Shown here: in pieces, positions 1-6,069 of the stretch
Layout: every line of letters starts with the position of its first letter
Position numbering within the stretch: the first letter of the stretch is position 1
Source: Euryarchaeota archaeon UBA346
GTDB taxonomy: Archaea; Thermoplasmatota; E2; DHVEG-1
Length of the DNA stretch: 7,393 nt
Direction of reading: 5' to 3'
Assembly (NCBI GenBank): GCA_002496355.1
Contig: DAJP01000118.1
Coordinates: 1 to 7,393 of the forward strand
Position numbers and translations under genes: made by a program
The notes under the pieces: generated by a model
The model's input: the letters and a program-made list of their open reading frames with translations, nothing else
What the model was told of the DNA's origin: nothing
Databases searched by the model: none

Positions 1-16
1 GGCTACATCCCGAAAT
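1..16. repeat. left terminal inverted repeat of the IS
   Basis: GGCTACATCCCGAAAT pairs with the reverse complement of 1185-1200 (GGCTTCATCCCGAAAT), with one mismatch at position 5. The start of the window at the repeat tip may mean a contig or window cut at this repeated element. Confidence 0.85.
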
Positions 17-74
17 GAATTAGGAATTAAAGATCTGAGTAGACATTTTATCTGCTTCTCGATTCTTTTCAGAG

Positions 75-136
75 AAAAAATTGATTCAGGCATGGCCGCT
101 GGGAGCCAGGCATGAATCAATAGAACCGATTTTTTT
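75..136 (-). terminator. stem-loop with T-tracts downstream of the transposase
   Basis: A perfect 9-bp stem pairs ATTGATTCA (80-88) with TGAATCAAT (113-121). A second 4-bp stem (93-96 with 105-108) sits inside the loop. On the minus strand the stem is followed directly by six T's (complement of 75-80), as expected where the transposase transcript would end. On the plus strand a T7 run follows at about 130-136, so the structure could stop transcription in both directions. Archaeal termination relies mainly on T-runs, so the stem may be secondary. An 8-bp direct repeat, CAGGCATG, lies at 87-94 and 107-114. Confidence 0.5.
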
Positions 137-186
137 AAGAACTTGCCATGGTTTACACTAATGTTATTTGGAAGTTCGGATAGGTT

Positions 187-218
187 CGCTGTGGGGTGTT
201 ATACTCTAATCCACAGCG
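187..218 (-). repeat. inverted repeat over the transposase stop codon
   Basis: CGCTGTGG (187-194) and CCACAGCG (211-218) form a perfect 8-bp stem around a 16-nt loop that contains the transposase stop codon (199-201). It could help protect or terminate the transcript end. The role is inference; only the pairing is seen. Confidence 0.4.
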
Positions 219-1149
219 TGACCTTCCGTTCCCTTGCGTAACGAACCATGAGCACCTGTTTGACGTTGTAAGCGAAGACCTTCAATGCCAACTCTCGTTT
301 TTGCATCCACCGCTTTCTACTTTGCAGGAAGCTGCCCCAGCGTCGTTTCATCGAGCTGAACACGCTCTCGATGATGGACCGTAGATGGTATATGACCAGC
401 CATCCTTCCGGATCACGTTTCCAAGCGCGAAAGGAGATCACCCATGCGAGGCTACGCCGTGGTCGCCTGGCTGCGTTCTCTCGGAAGCTGAGGTATGGTG
501 TCCCGTGTTTGTCGGCCACTAGTTGGCAGTTGGCTCGAGAGCAGTACGCCTTGTCACCCAGGACTTTATCTACTTCGGGGAGGCGTTTGATGAGGCGTGA
601 GAACTCCCGACTGTCATGTCGATTCCATCTGGTGGTGGTGAACGAGTGCACTACCCCGGTGTGCACATCAACGCTGATGTGCAGTTTGATGCAGTCGCGT
701 CTGCTCCCCTGTCGTTCGATACGGAGGTCGTACCAGGCGCTACTTTGATGCGTGCTGAACCCAGTGCTGTCCACCGCGATAGTCATGTTTTTCCTGCGGA
801 GGAACCTGATGATCAGGTTCATGACTTTCCGGATGTATTTAATGGAGAGTCGGGTCATCCCACGATGGATGACGCTGTGCCCGGGGAGCACCAGGCAACA
901 GAGGGTGAGGCTCTGACTGTCTTTCATGTGAGCTTCGATGCTGTCATAGGTCTGGTTTAATCCAACCTTGAGGAGACATCCTATAGCGACGGTCTTAGGG
1001 TCGTGTCCTTTTCTTCCTCGTTTGTTGGGCTGCCAGGGTGGTGGCAGCCGGTGCACCGCTTTGACCACCGCCCTGGTGAACAGGGCGGTGAAGTTGCGGT
1101 TCACATGGTTCGCAACGGTTGGGTTCATCCGTTGCTTTGCACATCCCAT
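199..1149 (-). CDS. IS5-type DDE transposase
   Basis: This 316-residue protein should cut and join the ends of the surrounding element. The RNase H-like catalytic core is complete. The first acidic residue is D127 in AVDSTG, the second is D199 in LGDKAY, and the third is E261. E261 lies in a textbook Y-2-R-3-E-6-K signature (Y254, R257, E261, K268) seen in IS4/IS5-type transposases. The N-terminal 120 residues are basic and probably bind the terminal repeats. No frameshift or internal stop is present, so the enzyme may be active. The start at 1149 gives the longest frame; M8 at 1128 is an alternative, and neither has a convincing Shine-Dalgarno sequence. The gene is divergent from PGI/PMI, so both promoters lie in the 1130-1320 interval. 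Catalytic assignment is firm; the exact family subgroup is not. Confidence 0.92.
   Translation of the reverse strand: MGCAKQRMNPTVANHVNRNFTALFTRAVVKAVHRLPPPWQPNKRGRKGHDPKTVAIGCLLKVGLNQTYDSIEAHMKDSQSLTLCCLVLPGHSVIHRGMTRLSIKYIRKVMNLIIRFLRRKNMTIAVDSTGFSTHQSSAWYDLRIERQGSRRDCIKLHISVDVHTGVVHSFTTTRWNRHDSREFSRLIKRLPEVDKVLGDKAYCSRANCQLVADKHGTPYLSFRENAARRPRRSLAWVISFRAWKRDPEGWLVIYHLRSIIESVFSSMKRRWGSFLQSRKRWMQKRELALKVFAYNVKQVLMVRYARERKVTLWIRV
1028..1090 (-). repeat. cluster of GC-rich hairpins in the transposase 5' coding region
   Basis: Two perfect hairpins and a palindrome are packed into 63 bp. CACCGCCCTG (1066-1075) pairs with CAGGGCGGTG (1081-1090) around a 5-nt loop. GGCTGCCA (1028-1035) pairs with TGGCAGCC (1042-1049) around a 6-nt loop. 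Between them is the 10-bp palindrome CGGTGCACCG (1049-1058). The region encodes about residues 21-41 of the transposase. Hairpins near the start of transposase messages are known in some IS elements to limit translation from outside transcripts; applying that here is inference. Confidence 0.5.
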
Positions 1150-1184
1150 CCAACGAAAAATAGAGCGTTATCTCCTAGTTATCT

Positions 1185-1200
1185 ATTTCGGGATGAAGCC
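1185..1200. repeat. right terminal inverted repeat of the IS
   Basis: ATTTCGGGATGAAGCC is the partner of the left repeat. Host sequence begins at 1201 (ACGGCAATAG); the first few of these bases would form the target duplication if the left flank matches them. Confidence 0.85.
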
Positions 1201-1210
1201 ACGGCAATAG

Positions 1211-1220
1211 AAATATTTTT
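1211..1220 (+). promoter_or_regulatory. possible TATA box upstream of PGI/PMI
   Basis: AAATATTTTT lies about 10 bp inside host DNA from the IS right end. Transcription from it would start near 1240 and leave a leader of about 80 nt before PGI/PMI. It is the only good AT-rich box in the 1201-1320 gap, but the match to an archaeal TATA box is only fair. Confidence 0.3.
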
Positions 1221-1231
1221 GAATACCCCAT

Positions 1232-1309
1232 ATGATTTCTCTTCCGCTCTTCAATGCTTCGGAATGTCCTGTATGTAACACAAAATTCAAGGAGAATGAA
1301 GGGAGATGA
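1232..1309 (+). CDS. tiny CxxC zinc-knuckle reading frame (possible leader or gene remnant)
   Basis: A 25-codon frame ends in ECPVCNTKFKENEGR and stops at TGA 1307-1309, 11 nt before the PGI/PMI start. The CPVC pair followed by an aromatic residue and a charged tail resembles the last knuckle of a zinc-ribbon protein. The frame is open only back to a TGA at 1220-1222, so it is not a simple continuation of a gene cut by the IS at 1200. It could be a small peptide translated ahead of PGI/PMI, the decayed end of a zinc-ribbon gene damaged around the IS insertion, or chance. No clear ribosome binding site precedes the ATG. Confidence that it is a real gene is low. Confidence 0.22.
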   Translation: MISLPLFNASECPVCNTKFKENEGR

Positions 1310-1320
1310 GATGGTAAAAA

Positions 1321-2382
1321 ATGATGGCGAATGAAAATGACAAAATCGCATTGGTCGACAAAGCAAACATGCTAGATGGACTTGCCCGCTTCCCTGAGCA
1401 GATCAAAGAATCCTTGGCAATCGCTGAGACAGCAGAACGATTCAATTTCCTCAAAATTGATAATGTGATCATCGCTGGGATGGGGGCTTCCGCGATTTCT
1501 GGGGACATCATGGCAAGCCTGTTACGAGATAAACTGGATGTTCCCCTGATCGTCAACCGGGAATATGATCTCCCGAAATGGGTCAACAAAGATACTCTTG
1601 TCATCTGCATCAGCTACTCGGGGAACACCGATGAGACCCTGAGTTCGTTCAAAATAGCATATCAGAAAAAATGCAAGATCATCTGCATCTCCACCGGGGG
1701 AAAACTCCAAGAGCTCGCTGAAAAACGACAAGTTCCATTCGTGAAAATCCCCTCAGGGATTCAACCACGGGCAGCGACCGCGTATCTGTTGTTCCCCTCT
1801 ATTATATTCCTGAAAAAGATAGGATTGCTGAAAACCACGATTGAAACGGATATCGAAGAGACCATCGCGGTAACCAAGGAGTTCGTCTCGACGAATAATA
1901 AGATAGTCCCTGAAGAGACCAACCAGGCGAAGCAGATAGCGCGAAAGATCCATAACACCATCCCGCAAATCTATGGCTGGGGCATTTACACGCCTATTGC
2001 GATTCGCTGGCGTCATCAACTCAACGAGAACAGCAAGGTAATAGCCCGTACTGATATCGCTCCTGAATGTAACCATAATGATATCGTTGGGTGGTCTCAG
2101 AATCCTGAAATCTCAAAGCAGTTCTCCTGCATCATGCTGCGAGACAAGGATGAAGAGACCATTGATATGACGACCCGGTTGAATTTCATGCGTGACCTGT
2201 TCCAAAACACCGCTGGTGCGGTCATTGAAGTCTCTCCAAAAGGAAAAAGCCAGCTAGCGAAAATGATGTATCTCATGTGCCTGGGTGATTTCACCAGCTG
2301 TTATCTTGCGGTGTTACGCGGAATCGACCCAAGCCCGGTCGACATCATCACTGAGCTGAAGAAACGTCTCGCAGAAAAATAA
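1321..2382 (+). CDS. bifunctional phosphoglucose/phosphomannose isomerase (archaeal type)
   Basis: This cytoplasmic enzyme interconverts fructose 6-phosphate with glucose 6-phosphate and with mannose 6-phosphate, feeding glycolysis/gluconeogenesis and mannose-based glycan synthesis. It is 353 residues long, somewhat longer than the roughly 300-residue Pyrobaculum enzyme. It has two SIS domains. The first carries GMGAS (53-57; the family more often has GMGGS) and the sugar-phosphate loop SYSGNT (98-103). R150 in QPRAAT, E236 in LNENSK and H252 in ECNHND match the family catalytic Arg, Glu and His; the 16-residue Glu-His spacing agrees with the Pyrobaculum enzyme. The C-terminal helix ITELKKRL (343-350) supplies the expected lysine, probably K347. 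An in-frame TAA at 1315-1317 forces the start to 1321 or the adjacent ATG at 1324. GGGAG at 1301-1305 is a rather distant ribosome binding site. A T-rich stretch follows the stop. Confidence 0.92.
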   Translation: MMANENDKIALVDKANMLDGLARFPEQIKESLAIAETAERFNFLKIDNVIIAGMGASAISGDIMASLLRDKLDVPLIVNREYDLPKWVNKDTLVICISYSGNTDETLSSFKIAYQKKCKIICISTGGKLQELAEKRQVPFVKIPSGIQPRAATAYLLFPSIIFLKKIGLLKTTIETDIEETIAVTKEFVSTNNKIVPEETNQAKQIARKIHNTIPQIYGWGIYTPIAIRWRHQLNENSKVIARTDIAPECNHNDIVGWSQNPEISKQFSCIMLRDKDEETIDMTTRLNFMRDLFQNTAGAVIEVSPKGKSQLAKMMYLMCLGDFTSCYLAVLRGIDPSPVDIITELKKRLAEK

Positions 2383-2390
2383 CCAAAAAG

Positions 2391-2421
2391 ATTTCTTCTT
2401 CCCTTTTTCTTGAATTTCTTC
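2391..2421 (+). terminator. pyrimidine-rich terminator after PGI/PMI
   Basis: A run made almost only of T and C, including TTTTT, begins 9 nt after the PGI/PMI stop. T-rich tracts of this kind end transcripts in archaea. No stem-loop is evident. It lies just ahead of the TATA box of the next gene, which supports separate transcription units. Confidence 0.5.
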
Positions 2422-2427
2422 ACAAAC

Positions 2428-2437
2428 CATAAATATG
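2428..2437 (+). promoter_or_regulatory. TATA box for the membrane protein gene
   Basis: CATAAATATG contains a good archaeal TATA box. Transcription would start near 2458, leaving a leader of about 20 nt before the ATG at 2477. The upstream in-frame ATG at 2435 falls inside the box and so would not be transcribed, which decides the start of the gene. Confidence 0.55.
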
Positions 2438-2476
2438 TATTACCACATCTTCGCCAGTAGCACTCAAACGTGGTTG

Positions 2477-3673
2477 ATGAGGATTCCTGTGAATAAATTG
2501 ACTCAAGCAAATTTTCTCTGTCTTGCTCTTCTTTTATTGATAGGAAGTGCGATGATATCGCCTCGGGTCGTCTCCCAAGATGAACCAGAACTTCTCATCG
2601 ATGTCTCCGAATCAGACAACTGGAATGAAAGCGCAGAATCTATCGTCTATGAAGGAAAAAGCTACGATATTACCGCAAGCACAGAAGACGATCCATACAT
2701 TCTTGGGGTGAATATCACGGTCCTTGGAACCACCTATCTAACAAGCCTTTCAGAACCGCTTATCACTATCGAAATCCCCTCGTTCGAAACAACTGACTCG
2801 ATAACTATCACCGCGACAAAAACAGGGTATCAACCAGGGACAATTGAACTCAATGTCCTGAAAGGTGAATTAATCATAAAAACAGATCGTGTCACTGTCA
2901 ATGAAAACACAGATTTTTCAGTCACCGTGACAAATCAAGACAACAACCCAATAGAAGACGCTCTGGTGTATGTCACAGAAGATTCTTCACCAATACTAAC
3001 CAATCAACAAGGAATAGCGATTGTTCAAGCCCCAGAAATCGAGGTTTTCACCACGACAACAATCCAGGTCATTAAAAGTGGATATCTGCCTGGAACAACT
3101 ACAATACGCATACAAAATGTTGAAGGAGCCATCTTCAGCATCACTGAATCGAAATTCCTTCAGATTCTCCCGATACTACTGGCTATCCTCGTTGTCATTA
3201 TTGCAGTAATCTTCGTTCTATTAAAAAAACGAAAAGATTCGCCAAAACCATTTGAGAACAACGTTGCAAGAACTCCAGATAATTCACCATCATATCACAA
3301 AGAAAAACAACAACATTCCAGACAAGAATCCGCAAGGTATCCAGAAACAGAGAAACGAACCATCTCCACTTCATCCTCTGAACCAAGGATTGAAGAGATA
3401 CGAATCCCGGTACAGGCAAAAAAGAAAGAGACGACCATTCTACCGGAAGAACAAAATAATGGACAATCTACTGAGGAAGAAAGCAAGCACCAAGATGATT
3501 GGTTCAAAGGCCAAGATTATATGCGATACAAGATTGATGAACTCACTGGGAAAATCGATCAAAAAACAGATGGGAAATGGTTCGAAGGGGAGCAAGACAC
3601 CAAATATAAAGTCGATGAAGCGTTAAAGAAAAACTTGAAGAAGAAAAAAGTCGACGGAGATTCGGTTGAATAG
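2477..3673 (+). CDS. single-pass surface protein, two Ig-like domains and repeated charged tail
   Basis: I do not recognise a named family. Numbered from 2477 (398 residues), it opens with a signal peptide: a basic start (MRIPVNK), a hydrophobic run at about 12-28, and likely cleavage near VVSQ-DEP. Residues about 38-214 form two domains of about 85 residues, each ending in a K-[TS]-G-Y-x-P-G-T strand (115-122 and 200-207). They resemble Ig-like, PEGA or carboxypeptidase-regulatory-like beta-sandwiches, and the second has the typical NPIEDALVYV and TNQQGIAIV segments. One membrane helix lies at about 227-249, followed by KKRK. The tail of about 145 residues is charged and low in complexity, ending in two copies of W-F-x-G-x(5)-YK-[IV]-DE (342-355 and 368-381) and a lysine-rich end. 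The expected topology is domains outside, tail inside. A surface sensor or envelope anchor is possible; no catalytic motif is visible. An alternative start at 2435 overlaps the TATA box and adds no useful residues. Confidence 0.75.
   Translation: MRIPVNKLTQANFLCLALLLLIGSAMISPRVVSQDEPELLIDVSESDNWNESAESIVYEGKSYDITASTEDDPYILGVNITVLGTTYLTSLSEPLITIEIPSFETTDSITITATKTGYQPGTIELNVLKGELIIKTDRVTVNENTDFSVTVTNQDNNPIEDALVYVTEDSSPILTNQQGIAIVQAPEIEVFTTTTIQVIKSGYLPGTTTIRIQNVEGAIFSITESKFLQILPILLAILVVIIAVIFVLLKKRKDSPKPFENNVARTPDNSPSYHKEKQQHSRQESARYPETEKRTISTSSSEPRIEEIRIPVQAKKKETTILPEEQNNGQSTEEESKHQDDWFKGQDYMRYKIDELTGKIDQKTDGKWFEGEQDTKYKVDEALKKNLKKKKVDGDSVE
3500..3625 (+). repeat. tandem WF-G-YK-DE motif in the cytoplasmic tail
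   Basis: The two coding units start at 3500 (WFKGQDYMRYKIDEL) and 3578 (WFEGEQDTKYKVDEAL), 26 codons apart. The conserved pattern is W-F-x-G-x(5)-Y-K-[IV]-D-E. It stands out from the low-complexity tail and is probably a short folded or binding motif; its partner is unknown. Confidence 0.55.
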
Positions 3674-3708
3674 GTTTCTATCAAAGCTTGTCATCTAACG
3701 GTATGACC

Positions 3709-3720
3709 AATTATTTTATT
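3709..3720 (+). promoter_or_regulatory. possible TATA box for Trm-G10
   Basis: The AT-rich stretch AATTATTTTATT lies about 45 nt before the ATG at 3762, giving a short leader if used. It is the only candidate in the 88-bp gap, and the same T-rich stretch could also end the upstream transcript. Confidence 0.35.
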
Positions 3721-3761
3721 AGCAACACCGCGTTCAGAGCGCTGGGATTGTCTGATTTCTA

Positions 3762-4772
3762 ATGAGACTGCTCTTTGAACTCTCGAAAGAACATACCACA
3801 CTACCAACAGCAGAGGTCCTCGCGTCATTAATAGCCGAAGGTATTGATGCATCAGTCATCAATTCAAATGAAGACGTCCTTCTGGTAGAAACAGAAACAA
3901 ATGATGACGGAATCAAACAGCTGGCAGAACGCCTTGCTTTTACGTTTATGATTGATGAACTGCTGTTCTGCTGTCCTGCTACTATCGATGAGATCTTGCA
4001 GAACGCACAAAATCACCAGTTATCCTCAGAGGGATCGCTTGCAATCCGATGTAAAAACCGCTCGACACACATCGATTCAGAACATCTCATCGACCAATTA
4101 GGGGATATCTACACAAAAAACAGGCAGGTCAATCTTACGAATCCAGACATAGAGCTCCGAGCAGTCATTACAGACAGTGTTGCGTATCTAGGGATAAAAA
4201 AAGCAGGTATCGACACCAGTTATTTTCAACAACGACGAGGTCATCTCCGACCGTTCTTATCACCAATCACACTGCATCCGAAAATCGCCCGGGCGATGGT
4301 GAACCTCTCCCAAGTAAAAAAGCAACAAACACTACTTGATCCTTTCTGTGGTACTGGGGGCATCCTTCTTGAGGCTGGACTGCTTGGTGTAAATATCTTG
4401 GGAAGTGATATCGAACAGAAAATGATCGATGGCAGTCAGAAGAACCTTGACTTTTATCATTTGAAAAATTATCGATTATATTGTGCGGATATTGGTAATG
4501 TCGCACGATATGCTGCTGCTGTTGATGCGATTGCGACTGATTTTCCCTATGCTCGTTCAACTACCACAAAAGGAGAACAACTCACCCGACTCTATAACCG
4601 TGCTTTTGAAACAATTTCTCAAGTCCTTAAAAAAAAGAGATACGCGGTTGTCGGGCTCTCGAATGAGGACATAGCAACCATCGGGGAACAATATTTGTCT
4701 GTCGTAGCAATATATCCTGTAAAATCCCATCGGAGCCTTACACGATATTTTGTGGTGTATAAAAAAGACTGA
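3762..4772 (+). CDS. tRNA (guanine-10-N2)-methyltransferase, Trm-G10 type
   Basis: This cytoplasmic enzyme uses S-adenosylmethionine to form m2G, and usually m2,2G, at position 10 of archaeal tRNAs. It is 336 residues long, normal for the family. The N-terminal part (about 1-155) fits the tRNA-binding THUMP module. A linker with RRGHLRPFLSP and HPKIARAMVNL (158-182) is characteristic. The Rossmann-like catalytic domain follows, with the AdoMet-binding motif I DPFCGTGG (193-200), the acidic D216 at the end of the second strand, and motif IV DFPY (260-263) followed by ARST. Many N2-guanine methyltransferases have DPPY here, so Phe at the second position is a variant that keeps the Asp, Pro and Tyr. 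An in-frame TGA at 3753-3755 fixes the start at 3762, since the next Met is residue 63. There is no Shine-Dalgarno sequence. No functional tie to its neighbours is apparent. Confidence 0.9.
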   Translation: MRLLFELSKEHTTLPTAEVLASLIAEGIDASVINSNEDVLLVETETNDDGIKQLAERLAFTFMIDELLFCCPATIDEILQNAQNHQLSSEGSLAIRCKNRSTHIDSEHLIDQLGDIYTKNRQVNLTNPDIELRAVITDSVAYLGIKKAGIDTSYFQQRRGHLRPFLSPITLHPKIARAMVNLSQVKKQQTLLDPFCGTGGILLEAGLLGVNILGSDIEQKMIDGSQKNLDFYHLKNYRLYCADIGNVARYAAAVDAIATDFPYARSTTTKGEQLTRLYNRAFETISQVLKKKRYAVVGLSNEDIATIGEQYLSVVAIYPVKSHRSLTRYFVVYKKD

Positions 4773-4822
4773 GATCGGGAACGAGAAAAAATTTACAAGC
4801 GTTCTCCTAAAAAATATAGACC

Positions 4823-4832
4823 CCCATATGGG
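4823..4832. promoter_or_regulatory. perfect palindrome upstream of the beta-helix operon
   Basis: CCCATATGGG is a perfect 10-bp palindrome centred about 34 bp upstream of the nearest strong TATA-like box (4858-4865). Its position in the 115-bp gap would suit binding of a dimeric regulator. Only the symmetry is seen; operator function is a guess. Confidence 0.3.
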
Positions 4833-4857
4833 TATTGTAGAACCTATCCGTAGTTAG

Positions 4858-4902
4858 TATAAATATGGCAACAATTTTATATAACCTATGATTGTATATA
4901 AA
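4858..4902 (+). promoter_or_regulatory. promoter region with three TATA-like boxes
   Basis: TATAAATA (4858-4865), TTTATATA (4877-4884) and TATATAAA (4895-4902) lie in one 45-bp stretch. The last is the closest to consensus, and its centre is about 26 bp before the ATG at 4924, the spacing of a leaderless archaeal transcript. The first has the same spacing to the upstream ATG at 4888. Alternative start sites are therefore possible. Confidence 0.55.
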
Positions 4903-4923
4903 AGAGAAGGCGAATTTCATCTG

Positions 4924-6069
4924 ATGAAAAAAGGATTGATGCTTGGATTTACTATTCTCTTAGCAAGTATACTATCGATACCATCGCAAGGGATGATGAT
5001 CAGAACTAATATTCAGTCTCCCACGCTCGTTGGCACTATCCATTATGTCGGGGGAAATGGACCGAATAACTATACAACAATACAACAAGCGATCAACAAT
5101 GCAACCACGGGCGATACTGTTTTTGTCTATGATGATTCTTCCCCTTATTTTGAGCATATCATTATCAACGTATCTATTCATCTCATCGGTGAAAATAACA
5201 CAACAACCATCCTTGATGGGGAAAACCAGGGTGATGTAGTCCTCTTCACTGCAGATTCCATCACCATGACTGGTTTTACTATTCAACATAGCGGGGATAC
5301 CGCTAAAATAGACGCAGGGATCGAATCACGGTCAGACAGAAATGTGATTATAGGCAATCGGATCATCTATAATGGTGCATATGCAATCGGAATCTTCCTG
5401 AACGGGTCTTCAGAGAATCTTGTGACAGAAAATTTTATTTCTGAAAACGGAAGGGAAGGTCTCTTCCTTCAAAACGCAGTTGACTGCGTTATCAAAGATA
5501 ATCTTTTTACAAAAAATGGTCATTGTGCGATTATTGTTTCGTATTCAAATAGAAACATGATTACGAAGAATACCATGTCTGAGAACTACGCGACCGTGAG
5601 CCTTTGGCCAGGGGCGATAGATAATGAGATATCTTGGAACCTCATGCGAAATCAAGAATATAGTGGGGTCGGGATTTGGCCCGGGGCGAATGATAATGAT
5701 ATCCATCATAATTATCTGAGCAATATTTCCTTGTATGGGGTTATCATCACACGAGCGGAAGGGAACATCATCGCGAATAATACCATCTGGGGAAGCAATG
5801 AAGGGATTCATCTCACCTTGGCGAATTCAACCACGATTAAATTCAATAATTTCATAGAAAATAACATTAGTGCTTTCTTTGAGAATTCTTCCTTCAATCG
5901 GTGGAAAAAGAATTACTGGGATGACCATCTGGGTTTTTGGCCGAAATGCATCAAAGGGCTCATAAGAGAACCCTGGAATAAAACAATCGTGATTCACTGG
6001 ATCAACATTGATTGGTTCCCTGCTAAGAAACCATATGATATTCCTTATGGGGACGGTGCTATTCGATGA
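4924..6069 (+). CDS. secreted NosD-like right-handed beta-helix protein, one module
   Basis: The 381-residue product starts with a signal peptide (MKKGLMLGF, then a hydrophobic run to about residue 20). One module follows. The header VGGNGPNNYTTIQQAINNA (42-60) leads into DTVFVYDD and a hydrophobic strand ending LIGENNTTTILDG. Next are about ten parallel beta-helix (PbH1/NosD-like) coils rich in N-x-I, N-N and G-I-x-L. The closing tail has RWKKNYWDD (326-334) and NIDWFPAKKP (361-370). These folds bind or process polysaccharides or act as surface scaffolds; no catalytic residues can be assigned. Many N-x-S/T sequons suggest N-glycosylation. There is no membrane anchor, so it is probably released or held non-covalently. 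The start at 4924 gives a classical signal peptide at leaderless distance from a TATA box; 4888 would add 12 residues. Its stop overlaps the next gene's ATG. Confidence 0.82.
   Translation: MKKGLMLGFTILLASILSIPSQGMMIRTNIQSPTLVGTIHYVGGNGPNNYTTIQQAINNATTGDTVFVYDDSSPYFEHIIINVSIHLIGENNTTTILDGENQGDVVLFTADSITMTGFTIQHSGDTAKIDAGIESRSDRNVIIGNRIIYNGAYAIGIFLNGSSENLVTENFISENGREGLFLQNAVDCVIKDNLFTKNGHCAIIVSYSNRNMITKNTMSENYATVSLWPGAIDNEISWNLMRNQEYSGVGIWPGANDNDIHHNYLSNISLYGVIITRAEGNIIANNTIWGSNEGIHLTLANSTTIKFNNFIENNISAFFENSSFNRWKKNYWDDHLGFWPKCIKGLIREPWNKTIVIHWINIDWFPAKKPYDIPYGDGAIR
5605..5703 (+). repeat. 72-bp period internal repeat coding two beta-helix coils
   Basis: TGGCCAGGGGCGATAGATAA at 5605 recurs as TGGCCCGGGGCGAATGATAA at 5677, 72 bp later. 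Both encode WPGA-x-DN-[ED]-I, 24 residues apart, one turn of the helix. DNA similarity well above that of neighbouring coils suggests a fairly recent coil duplication. Confidence 0.6.
6055..6058 (+). promoter_or_regulatory. ribosome binding site inside the upstream beta-helix gene
   Basis: GGTG lies 7 nt before the overlapping ATG at 6066 and matches part of the archaeal anti-Shine-Dalgarno complement GGAGGTGAT. It is short but well placed for the second gene. Confidence 0.35.

Larger units (their letters stand above)
1..1200 (-). mobile_element. IS5-type insertion sequence, apparently complete
   Basis: The element is bounded by inverted repeats at 1-16 and 1185-1200 (15 of 16 positions match) and carries a single intact DDE transposase on the minus strand. 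Similarity continues a little inward, with TAGGA near both ends. It is richer in G+C than the host genes: 37 of 60 bases at 841-900 against 20 of 60 at 3181-3240 in a host gene, which fits acquisition by transfer. About 197 bp of non-coding DNA lie left of the transposase and about 51 bp right of it. The left repeat starts at window base 1, so the target duplication cannot be checked and the repeat could extend outward. The right end lies 120 bp upstream of the PGI/PMI start. The family (IS5-like) is inferred from the transposase; I cannot assign a subgroup. Confidence 0.85.

Noticed and set aside
196..1278. Several plus-strand open frames across the insertion sequence
   Set aside because: They run antisense to the transposase, which has a complete catalytic signature; their translations show no domain pattern and they overlap one another.
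1522..2076. Minus-strand open frames across PGI/PMI
   Set aside because: They are antisense shadows of a strongly conserved enzyme, with no recognisable protein features.
2435..2476. Upstream in-frame ATG giving a 412-residue form of the membrane protein
   Set aside because: This ATG lies inside the TATA box (CATAAATATG), and the 14 added residues would precede a normal signal peptide. The start at 2477 fits both promoter and signal peptide.
4779..4804. Possible terminator hairpin after Trm-G10 (GAACG with CGTTC)
   Set aside because: The stem is only 5 bp with a 16-nt loop, which is too weak to call.
4888..4923. Upstream ATG of the first beta-helix gene
   Set aside because: It adds a polar, charged stretch before a classical MKK signal peptide, and a consensus TATA box lies between it and the ATG at 4924. 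It is not excluded, because another TATA box is correctly spaced for it.
5545..5811. Minus-strand open frame across the first beta-helix gene
   Set aside because: It is antisense to repetitive Asn/Ile-rich coils, which readily give open antisense frames. No start signal or domain is visible.
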